DNA of 5,354 bases from PVC group bacterium. GTDB lineage: Bacteria; Verrucomicrobiota; Kiritimatiellia; CAIKKV01; PXCX01. A program made the position numbers and the translations under genes. Positions 1 to 5,354 of this stretch are shown in pieces (position 1 is the stretch's first letter; each line of letters starts with the position of its first letter). The stretch spans positions 1-5,354 of the forward strand of contig PXCX01000059.1 in assembly GCA_003565195.1 (NCBI GenBank), read 5' to 3'. The notes beneath the pieces are model-generated. The model worked only from the letters and a program-made list of their open reading frames with translations. It was not told where the DNA came from and searched no databases.

Positions 1-671
1 CGGCTCAAACCGAACTGGTTTTCGACGGGATGCTGCTGACCCATTATCTTGACCGGGGTGAGCTGGTGGTGGATGCGCCCGTGATGCAGGCCGAATTCGA
101 TGCGGCGATTAATGGATGGTCGTTCAACCTGTGGGGCAACGTTGATCTAACGGACGAAAACGATCGCCGGTTTGATGTGACCGAGACCGCGCTATCGCTG
201 GCGTATCGCCAGGCGTTGGATCCGTTGGATTTGGCGGTTGGTCTGACGCAATTCATGTTTGCCGGGTCGTCGGGTACGCGCGAGACCTTTTTACATGCCG
301 CGATGTTGATCCCGTTGACGCCGACGGTCGGCGTATACTACGATTTCGATCAGATTAAAGGAACCTATATTGACGGCAGCCTTCACCATGTTGCAGGGAT
401 GACAGCGGCGGTTTCGCTGGAATCACGGGTTTCGCTGGCCTATGGCGATGCGGCCGCCAACAAGGATGCCTTCGGTTATCACCAAGCTGGATTGCGGGAT
501 CTGAGCGTCGGCATAAATATCCAATACGACCTGCATCACCGGACCATGATCTCCGCTGGCGGATATTACTGGCGGCTGCTCGATCCGGATTTGCGCGAGA
601 CCGTCGAATTCCATGACGGCGCTCTCAGCGGAATCATCGGCAGTGTTGCCATCAATTATCGTTTCCAATGA
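1..671 (+). CDS. Outer-membrane beta-barrel protein, porin-like (5' end missing)
   Basis: The frame is open to the left edge (first full codon at base 3), so the gene starts outside the window; 222 residues are visible. The first visible residues, AQTELVFDG, look like the start of a mature chain just after signal-peptide cleavage, so only the signal peptide may be missing. The ATG at 30 has no Shine-Dalgarno sequence and falls inside the first predicted strand, so it is not the likely start. The chain alternates hydrophobic and polar residues in short strands separated by polar turns, and ends in an aromatic strand (AINYRFQ). YLDRG (visible residues 15-19), PVMQ (26-29) and FNLWGNVDL (41-49) resemble the opening of TorF/Gcw_chp-type putative porins, in which an RG turn and a P-x-x-Q precede a strand with a W. 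YYDFDQIKGTY (112-122) fits a mid-barrel strand pair. The predicted location is the outer membrane, possibly as a small channel; the substrate is unknown. The stop overlaps the next start as ATGA. The barrel call is firm and the family call moderate. Confidence 0.78.
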   Translation, partial: AQTELVFDGMLLTHYLDRGELVVDAPVMQAEFDAAINGWSFNLWGNVDLTDENDRRFDVTETALSLAYRQALDPLDLAVGLTQFMFAGSSGTRETFLHAAMLIPLTPTVGVYYDFDQIKGTYIDGSLHHVAGMTAAVSLESRVSLAYGDAAANKDAFGYHQAGLRDLSVGINIQYDLHHRTMISAGGYYWRLLDPDLRETVEFHDGALSGIIGSVAINYRFQ

Positions 672-1498
672 TTGATCTGCTGTTCAACTTCCTGCTCTTG
701 ATGTTCTGGGTGCGTTTGCTTCCGCCGGAACAGGAAACAACCTATTTCAACCCCTATATTGCCTGGATAAACCGCAATTCGCGGATGGTATTGAACAAGC
801 TGCGCAGCGGATTTCCGCAACTATCGCAAAAACAACTTGCCGGAATGGTGTTTTTCGGGTTGATCATCCTGCGAGCTTTCGTGATGCGCAGTATGCGGTT
901 TGGTTTCGAATCGGGGGTTGCCGTTTCCGGATGGATGTATCCCGTTATATTGAGCGGGGCATCGTTTGCGATGGTATTGTTTTATCTCTGGACGGCCTCG
1001 CTTATTCTGGTGCGCCATCGCAGGCGCGCCGATGCCATGACCCAATGTTTGCGTTTTGTGGTCCGCCCGATACCTTATTGGCCGCCGTCATACCGTTGGA
1101 TGGCCGTATTCGGCCTGGGGTTGGCGATCAGCGCTGCGCTGGTCATGATGCCGCAACCGGCATATTCCGGCGCTGGCTGGCTGGTGCACCAGTTTCTCTT
1201 ACGGATCGGGGTCAATACGGCAGCCGCCCTGGTTGATTTACTGGCGATCATACAGACACTCCTGATAGCCGCGGTGATCGGCTCATGGATGTCGCTGCTG
1301 GCGCCGTCCGATTCTCTAGCCGCCTTCTGCCAGGATGCCATGGCGTTGCTGCTCGGTCCCTTGCGCGACTACCGGTTGGCTATCGGTCCCCTCGACCTGA
1401 CCCCGTTGCTGGCCTTGGTGGCCTTGATGTTGCTGCATTCGATTTTGCTTTCGCTGTTGATGCCGATCTATCAATCGATAATGATGATGGGTGGGTGA
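668..1498 (+). CDS. YggT-family integral membrane protein with two YggT-like repeats
   Basis: This 276-residue, very hydrophobic protein has likely membrane segments near residues 2-17, 57-72, 92-114, 143-160, 185-208 and 242-266. The C-terminal part matches the YggT pattern well: a membrane helix ending in SWMSLLAPSD (206-215), an amphipathic stretch with GPLRDY (230-235), then PLDLTPLLAL (241-250) opening the second helix. The N-terminal part repeats the plan: helix, NPYIAWI (28-34), NSRMVLNKLR (37-46), FPQLSQKQLAG (49-59), helix. Escherichia coli YggT also has two such units but is about 188 residues; here a central section with two extra helices and a basic RHRRR cluster (116-120) separates them. 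YggT proteins are inner-membrane proteins of poorly defined role, linked in various bacteria to osmotic tolerance and to cell-division or thylakoid organisation (the YlmG relatives). The start overlaps the barrel stop as ATGA, and no Shine-Dalgarno sequence is visible just upstream, so translation probably depends on coupling. The family call is confident; the function is not. Confidence 0.85.
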   Translation: MIDLLFNFLLLMFWVRLLPPEQETTYFNPYIAWINRNSRMVLNKLRSGFPQLSQKQLAGMVFFGLIILRAFVMRSMRFGFESGVAVSGWMYPVILSGASFAMVLFYLWTASLILVRHRRRADAMTQCLRFVVRPIPYWPPSYRWMAVFGLGLAISAALVMMPQPAYSGAGWLVHQFLLRIGVNTAAALVDLLAIIQTLLIAAVIGSWMSLLAPSDSLAAFCQDAMALLLGPLRDYRLAIGPLDLTPLLALVALMLLHSILLSLLMPIYQSIMMMGG

Positions 1499-1520
1499 GG
1501 CGAGGCGCGCAGTTGAAAGG

Positions 1521-1549
1521 TTGACTTTTATTTTTCGGAGTGATAAATT
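1521..1549 (+). promoter_or_regulatory. Candidate sigma70-type promoter for the TPR gene
   Basis: TTGACT (1521-1526, five of six -35 consensus bases) is followed after 17 bases by TAAATT (1544-1549, four of six -10 bases), in an AT-rich stretch between the yggT-like stop and the TPR gene. Transcription would begin near 1556 and leave a leader of about 90 bases. No terminator hairpin is visible between 1499 and 1521, so read-through from the upstream pair is also possible. The call rests on pattern match and position only. Confidence 0.45.
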
Positions 1550-1571
1550 TTGCAGTGTAATTGAGTAAGTC

Positions 1572-1587
1572 CATGTCGTGAGACGTG
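1572..1587 (+). other. Small leader hairpin with a GNRA tetraloop
   Basis: In RNA, CAUGUC (1572-1577) can pair with GACGUG (1582-1587) through six pairs, one of them U-G, closing the tetraloop GUGA, a member of the stable GNRA class. It lies in the predicted leader of the TPR mRNA, about 57 bases before the chosen start. The stem is short and could be a chance occurrence. Confidence 0.22.
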
Positions 1588-1632
1588 ATTCTGGGCCGGA
1601 ATATCAGGACACCTTGAAAAAACAGGGCGATT

Positions 1633-1637
1633 GGGAG
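1633..1637 (+). promoter_or_regulatory. Ribosome binding site that fixes the TPR gene start at 1644
   Basis: GGGAG lies six bases before the ATG at 1644. The open frame extends upstream to a GTG at 1578, but that codon lacks a comparable site and would add 22 charged residues ahead of an otherwise standard signal peptide. The ATG at 1644 is therefore preferred. Confidence 0.75.
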
Positions 1638-1643
1638 CCGAAT

Positions 1644-4600
1644 ATGCAATCTGCTTGTGGTAATAATACGATACGCGGTTGGTATAGATGGTTTGCGCTT
1701 GTATTGCTGTGTGTTTTGCCTTTGATGACAACGTCGCTATTGGCCCGCAGCGATAGCGAACGAGAATTCGAGTTTGCCCGCGGTCTGATCCGTTTGAATA
1801 TGCCGGAACTTGCGGAACAAGTCATGGATCGGCTTGTGCTCCAAAATCCGGAACTGGATTCGCGCGCCAACGTTATTCGTGCTGAGGCCATGATCCATCG
1901 GCGCCAATTGGCGGCTGCCGAGGAAATCCTGCGTTCGATGCCGGCTGACAGCTCGTCGGCACAGGCCATTTTGCTGGCCCTTGCCGACGCTTACTTTTTG
2001 ATTGGCGAACGGGACAAAACCCGCGAGATATACACGGAATTTTTCCAGCAATACGAGGGTGAAGTTCCGACCGATCCGGATGTAATCAGGTTTTTGCTCG
2101 AGTCGGCCTATAAATATGTCCAGATGCTGATTCATGATCAGGATTACCAGTCGGCGGTCGTTGTTTACGATCTGTTGCTTGATGTGGTTGACAAGCGTGA
2201 TCAAAGCCGCCAGATAATGCTTGAACAGGCCGAAGTAGCGCTAAAAGCCGCAGAGGAAACCATTGCTTTGAGCGAGGCGGAGCGCGAAACGCTTTATCAA
2301 AAGGCGGAAGAAAATTTCACCGAAGTGCTCTGGGGCGGCATGGACCATTGGTTCGGGCGCGCTCTGACCGCCTATGCCCGTTATATGGTGTTAAGAGGCA
2401 ACCTTGCTGAAGCGCGCGAGATGTTGCAATCGAACATCCAGTTGATGGAGGATATGGACGAACAACTGCGCGAAGCCAATATACCGGTTTCGGAAAGTCC
2501 GATGGCCGGCGCCCGTTCGCTGCTGGGCAAACTTTACATGGACGAAGGCCAGCTTATGGTGGCGCCAGATCCCGAGCGGCATGACGAAATACTGGCCTGT
2601 TTCGAAAGAGCCTTGCAGGCCTTCGCGACCGAATGGCGGATCATGGAACGCGCCAAACGCCGGGAAGACGCGGCCCGCGAAGCTGGCCGGGAGCCAACCG
2701 ACGATTCGCTCAGAGCGCTGACCGGGCGTCCCGAACGGATGCAGCCCTACAACGATATGGTGGCGGTTCTGGAAGAGTTTCTTGCGACGGTTACGGATGT
2801 TCAATGGGATCTTGAAGTGACCGAACGCGCCCGCGAAATGGAATCTGGTTTACGCGAGCTTTACAACAAGGTACGCGATTTTGATTTTGAACCCGGGATT
2901 TCACCCAGTCTGGGTATTTCGATCGACGAAAACTTCGACGGCAAGATCGCGATTAGCCAGGGACTGGAGCTGTTGCGTCCGGAAGAAGAACGGAGAGCCG
3001 ACGCCGTTCAACTTTTGGTGCAATCCCTGACGGAATACTACAACGTCTTTTCCGAATATGCGGGCAGTCATTGGAGCACGACCGCCGGAGAAATTGTTGG
3101 CCAATTGCGCAATCTCCTGTTCGAACTAACTGGGCGCCGGGTGGTGATTGATGTGGGGCCGGACCAGGAAGAACGAATTGCCACGGTGCATTTCAGGGAG
3201 GGCGACAGCTTGCACAGACGCTCCCAGCATAGGGAAGCCATCGAAAGTTATCTTATGGGGCTGAACGTGGCGGGGGAGAGCGCCGACGCCTTGAACGCGA
3301 TTTCCAATATGATGGAAGCCCATGCCAGGCTTGATGAAACATATATGGTGCGGATGTTGGCCGGTTACCTCGCGGAACGGTTTGCCGACCGTCCCGTTGC
3401 CGCCCAGGCCTTGTTGCGCATCGGTCGTCATTATTTCGATGCGCAAGAAATGGAAATGTATCACGAATTGTACGAGCTTTTCCTGGAAAGCTTTGCGGAT
3501 CATGACCGGGCGCCCGGGATTTTGTTCATGCTGGGCGAACAACAATGGCGCGTCAAGGACTATCCCGGTTCCGAGATTTATTATAGGCGAGTTGTTGAAC
3601 GCTATCCGCAATCGCCGCAATCCTTGAGCGCCATGAACCGGATTGCCTGGGGTCATTTCCTGGTTTCCGACTACAGTAATGCGGTGACGGCGTTCAATGA
3701 TTATCTTGAGGTTGCGCCGGCCAGCCAGGAAAAAGCGCAAGCCAAGTTGTGTCTGGCCGAATCGTATCGCATGTCGGGCCGGCCCCGTCAGGCGTTGCAG
3801 GCTTACGAGACCCTGGTCAGTTGGCTGGAGCCGGATCCGAATCCGTATACTGCATCGACCGAGCAAAAGCGAGAAAACCGCGAAATCCTGATGCAGGCCC
3901 ACTTTTTCCGGGCTTTCTGTTATAGCCAGATTCACGAACCCGAAACCGAAGTTCCGCAATATCGTGAAAAAGCCATCGAAATCTATCAGTCTTTCATAGA
4001 TACTTATCCGCGTTCAAGACTGGCGCCGATTGCAATGGCCAGTCTGGGAGCCGTTTTTTTCGAGCGGGGTAATTCCGATGAAGCAGCCCGCGTGTTTGAA
4101 CAGCTTGCCGAAAGTTATCCGGATTCCGAGGCAGGTCAGAATGCCCGTTTTGCCATGATTCGCAGCTTGGTCGATATCGGTCGGATGGATAAAGCCAAGG
4201 AAGTTTTCGATGAAATGCTGCGTGATCACGATCGTTATTCTCCGGGACAGTTTGCGCGTGTGGCGCAGTTGATGCTTGAGCACGAAGAGTATACCGCCTC
4301 CGAAAAAGCGTTTCTGTTGGTCAAGGATGCCACCGAGGAACGCGCTGTCCTCGAACGGACTCTCTTCGGGTTGGGCCGCGTGCAGAGTAAACTTGGGAAA
4401 CATTCAGATGCGGTTGCCAATATCGAGGATTTGATACGCCGTTACCCCAATACCGGCCACTTTTATGAAGCCCGTTTTTTGCTTGCGCATGCTTTTTCCG
4501 AACAGGGCAAATTTTCGGAAGCCATTCGGTCCATGCACGATGTATTCAACCGGGCGTCGGATAATGTGATGATTAACCGGGCATCGCTGGAGTTGGCAAA

Positions 4601-4865
4601 ACTGCAATTACGCAGCGATGATCGATCGGGCGCACTGGCATCGTTTCAACGGGTTGTGCTTCTGAGCGATCCGAATAACCCCGAGATCCGTCCGATATAC
4701 GAACAAGCCTTGCTTGGCAGCATCCGGCTCTATCGGGATAACGAGCAATGGGAGGAAGTGATAGAGAGTTGCGATCTATATATGCGTTACTTTACCCTCG
4801 CTGACGACGCCGATCAGGTGCGCCGATGGCGGTCCGAGGCTTTGATGCAGCGATCATCCGGATAA
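1644..4865 (+). CDS. Large exported tetratricopeptide-repeat (TPR) protein
   Basis: The product is 1073 residues. Residues 1-34 form a signal peptide: a basic start with R11 and R15, a hydrophobic core from about 16 to 33, and likely cleavage after SLLA (31-34). No lipobox cysteine is seen, so a soluble or peripherally attached periplasmic protein is predicted. Helical TPR-like pairs occur at about 44-138, 160-180 and 225-275, and then almost without a break from about 513 to 1055. Four repeats end in the BamD/CpoB-like pattern Y-P-x-S/T: YPQS (654-657), YPRS (788-791), YPDS (825-828) and YPNT (934-937). Residues 276-510 are charged, helical and lack clear TPR motifs. No catalytic motif is visible. 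TPR arrays bind proteins or peptides and scaffold complexes, so a periplasmic scaffold is inferred, perhaps for the exported protein encoded downstream. The TPR and export calls are confident; the partner and pathway are unknown. Confidence 0.9.
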   Translation: MQSACGNNTIRGWYRWFALVLLCVLPLMTTSLLARSDSEREFEFARGLIRLNMPELAEQVMDRLVLQNPELDSRANVIRAEAMIHRRQLAAAEEILRSMPADSSSAQAILLALADAYFLIGERDKTREIYTEFFQQYEGEVPTDPDVIRFLLESAYKYVQMLIHDQDYQSAVVVYDLLLDVVDKRDQSRQIMLEQAEVALKAAEETIALSEAERETLYQKAEENFTEVLWGGMDHWFGRALTAYARYMVLRGNLAEAREMLQSNIQLMEDMDEQLREANIPVSESPMAGARSLLGKLYMDEGQLMVAPDPERHDEILACFERALQAFATEWRIMERAKRREDAAREAGREPTDDSLRALTGRPERMQPYNDMVAVLEEFLATVTDVQWDLEVTERAREMESGLRELYNKVRDFDFEPGISPSLGISIDENFDGKIAISQGLELLRPEEERRADAVQLLVQSLTEYYNVFSEYAGSHWSTTAGEIVGQLRNLLFELTGRRVVIDVGPDQEERIATVHFREGDSLHRRSQHREAIESYLMGLNVAGESADALNAISNMMEAHARLDETYMVRMLAGYLAERFADRPVAAQALLRIGRHYFDAQEMEMYHELYELFLESFADHDRAPGILFMLGEQQWRVKDYPGSEIYYRRVVERYPQSPQSLSAMNRIAWGHFLVSDYSNAVTAFNDYLEVAPASQEKAQAKLCLAESYRMSGRPRQALQAYETLVSWLEPDPNPYTASTEQKRENREILMQAHFFRAFCYSQIHEPETEVPQYREKAIEIYQSFIDTYPRSRLAPIAMASLGAVFFERGNSDEAARVFEQLAESYPDSEAGQNARFAMIRSLVDIGRMDKAKEVFDEMLRDHDRYSPGQFARVAQLMLEHEEYTASEKAFLLVKDATEERAVLERTLFGLGRVQSKLGKHSDAVANIEDLIRRYPNTGHFYEARFLLAHAFSEQGKFSEAIRSMHDVFNRASDNVMINRASLELAKLQLRSDDRSGALASFQRVVLLSDPNNPEIRPIYEQALLGSIRLYRDNEQWEEVIESCDLYMRYFTLADDADQVRRWRSEALMQRSSG

Positions 4866-5100
4866 GCTAATATGTGGACTTCCCCCCATTTTTTGTGTTT
4901 TACGAAAAGCGTTGCGAAAGGCGTTGGAAAAATGCGGCGGCACCGCCCTTCTATCTCGGAAACGACCAAAAACATCGTAAAAACAGGTAGGGACGGACCG
5001 CCTGCCTGCGCCGCGTGCCTTGCGCGGCAGGCAGGCCGGGCCGTCCGTCGATAATATGAAGCGGCCAAAATGAGAATTGCTGTCCGCAAGTGAATATGGT
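4866..5100. other. Intergenic region between the TPR gene and the next promoter
   Basis: No convincing gene is present. Just after the TPR stop comes a six-C run followed by A and six T (4882-4894), preceded only by a weak mismatched stem. GCGTTG then recurs 12 bases apart (4909-4914 and 4921-4926) within a degenerate tandem unit. A four-pair hairpin GGCG/CGCC (4936-4947) follows, then two AAAAAC tracts, and then the large palindrome annotated separately. The 60-codon + frame from 4872 to 5054 and the longer - strand frames here all run through the palindrome and lack ribosome binding sites, so they are not called as genes. Confidence 0.6.
4991..5046. repeat. GC-rich imperfect palindrome, probable dispersed intergenic repeat
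   Basis: GGACGG (4991-4996) pairs with CCGTCC (5041-5046). After one A/G mismatch, CCG (4998-5000) pairs with CGG (5037-5039). After a one-base bulge at 5036, CCTGCCT (5001-5007) pairs with AGGCAGG (5029-5035). After a GC bulge (5008-5009), GCCGCG (5010-5015) pairs with CGCGGC (5023-5028) around the seven-base loop TGCCTTG. This gives 22 pairs in all. No T-run follows on the + strand (GATAATATGAAG), so it is not a classical terminator for the TPR gene. On the - strand a five-T run begins seven bases beyond the stem. The arms contain the internal duplication CCTG-CCTG. REP-like dispersed palindrome, mRNA 3'-end stabiliser or protein-binding site are all possible; its copy number cannot be seen from one window. 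Confidence 0.8.
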
Positions 5101-5129
5101 TTGACCTTTGCCGCGGGAAACGCTATAAT
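5101..5129 (+). promoter_or_regulatory. Strong sigma70-type promoter for the last gene
   Basis: TTGACC (5101-5106, five of six bases) and a perfect TATAAT (5124-5129) are separated by the ideal 17 bases. Transcription should start near 5136, giving a leader of about 57 bases before the ATG at 5193. This indicates that the last gene, and whatever follows it, can be transcribed independently of the TPR gene. Confidence 0.75.
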
Positions 5130-5140
5130 TATTAAATAGC

Positions 5141-5161
5141 GGTCAGCAGATTGGCTTGACC
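5141..5161 (+). other. Stem-loop near the 5' end of the leader of the last gene
   Basis: GGTCA (5141-5145) pairs with TGACC (5157-5161). After a bulged T at 5156, GC (5146-5147) pairs with GC (5154-5155), leaving the six-base loop AGATTG. The hairpin would start about five bases from the predicted transcript start and end 19 bases before the Shine-Dalgarno sequence. Such placement suits a 5'-stabilising stem, but a chance structure or a regulator's site is equally possible. Confidence 0.35.
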
Positions 5162-5180
5162 TCAACCAAAACCGGAGTTC

Positions 5181-5185
5181 GGGAG
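5181..5185 (+). promoter_or_regulatory. Ribosome binding site of the last gene
   Basis: GGGAG lies seven bases before the ATG at 5193 and sets this start. The in-frame ATG three codons later (5202) would be too far from the site and would remove the basic residues of the signal peptide. Confidence 0.8.
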
Positions 5186-5192
5186 AACAATA

Positions 5193-5354
5193 ATGCGAAA
5201 AATGTGGATTGTGGCTGGAACCGTGCTTGTAATGGGAATATTTCTGGGGAGCGGTTACCGGCTCTTGGCGGATGATGACGCGGCGCCGGCCGGCACGGAA
5301 CCGGTGATGGAGATGGAAGCCGAAGTCGAAGACGAGGAAGTGGCGGCTGCCGGC
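5193..5354 (+). CDS. Exported protein with acidic N-terminus (3' end missing); possible ExbB/TolQ-like protein
   Basis: Only 54 codons are visible and the frame is open at the right edge. Residues 1-26 are a signal peptide: R2 and K3, a hydrophobic core at about 5-18, and likely cleavage after LLA (24-26) before DDD. The visible mature part (27-54) has 11 acidic residues out of 28 and no basic ones, with Ala, Pro and Gly between them, which suggests a disordered linker. There is no cysteine, so it is not a lipoprotein. In Kiritimatiellota and Lentisphaerota, exported TPR genes are often followed by MotA/TolQ/ExbB-type proton-channel genes whose products begin with a signal peptide and a low-complexity acidic segment. 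This gene fits that style and position, but no channel helix is visible, so the assignment is inference. It has its own promoter and a good Shine-Dalgarno sequence. That the gene is real and exported is well supported; its function is open. Confidence 0.8.
   Translation, partial: MRKMWIVAGTVLVMGIFLGSGYRLLADDDAAPAGTEPVMEMEAEVEDEEVAAAG

Noticed and set aside
1578..1643. Upstream GTG start that would lengthen the TPR protein by 22 residues
   Set aside because: No comparable ribosome binding site precedes it, and the added charged residues would bury a normal signal peptide; the ATG at 1644 has GGGAG at ideal spacing.
1737..2204. - strand open frame of 155 codons opposite the start of the TPR gene
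   Set aside because: Shadow of the TPR gene with no ribosome binding site seen and no recognisable family.
3126..3959. Long - strand open frame of 277 codons opposite the TPR gene
   Set aside because: It lies wholly within the well-supported TPR gene on the other strand, has no recognisable domain or signal, and its His/Gly/Arg-rich composition is what the complement of this coding sequence gives.
4871..4894. Intrinsic terminator just after the TPR gene
   Set aside because: There is a T6 run, but the stem before it (ATG-T-GG against CC-C-CAT) has only five pairs and a central mismatch, too weak to call.
4872..5054. Possible small + strand gene of 60 codons between the TPR gene and the last gene
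   Set aside because: It has an ATG but no good Shine-Dalgarno sequence, and its second half is simply the palindrome translated (Arg/Ala/Gly/Pro-rich), so coding is unlikely.
4985..5054. CRISPR repeat or integron attachment site
   Set aside because: There is only one palindrome, with no regularly spaced copies and no neighbouring cas or integrase gene in the window.
4854..5165. - strand open frame of 103 codons across the intergenic region
   Set aside because: It begins with TTG, overlaps the strong + strand promoter and the palindrome, and has no domain-like composition.

Overview
The window reads as chromosomal DNA of a Gram-negative (diderm) bacterium. By eye GC is slightly above one half, and every convincing gene lies on the + strand. 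From left to right it carries the 3' part of a secreted outer-membrane beta-barrel gene (to 671), a YggT-family inner-membrane protein gene (668-1498), a very large exported tetratricopeptide-repeat (TPR) protein gene (1644-4865), a 327-base intergenic region (4866-5192), and the first 54 codons of another exported protein (from 5193) that runs off the right edge.

The beta-barrel and yggT-like genes overlap by the four bases ATGA. The yggT-like gene has no visible ribosome binding site of its own, so the two are probably one translationally coupled unit. The TPR gene follows after 145 bases that hold a plausible sigma70-type promoter and a clear Shine-Dalgarno sequence. The last gene is set apart by a strong promoter (TTGACC, 17 bases, TATAAT), a leader hairpin and a good Shine-Dalgarno sequence. 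The gap before that promoter contains a 56-base GC-rich imperfect palindrome, which looks like a dispersed intergenic repeat and not like an ordinary terminator.

All four products are envelope proteins: one outer-membrane barrel, one inner-membrane protein, and two exported periplasmic or membrane-attached proteins. A large periplasmic TPR protein followed by an exported protein with an acidic Ala/Pro/Glu-rich N-terminus recalls the TPR-ExbB/TolQ-ExbD-TonB clusters of Kiritimatiellota, Lentisphaerota and related PVC bacteria. That phylum guess and the ExbB/TolQ guess for the truncated gene are inferences from gene order and sequence style; the decisive part of the last gene is outside the window. 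No CRISPR array, tRNA, rRNA, transposase or integrase was seen.
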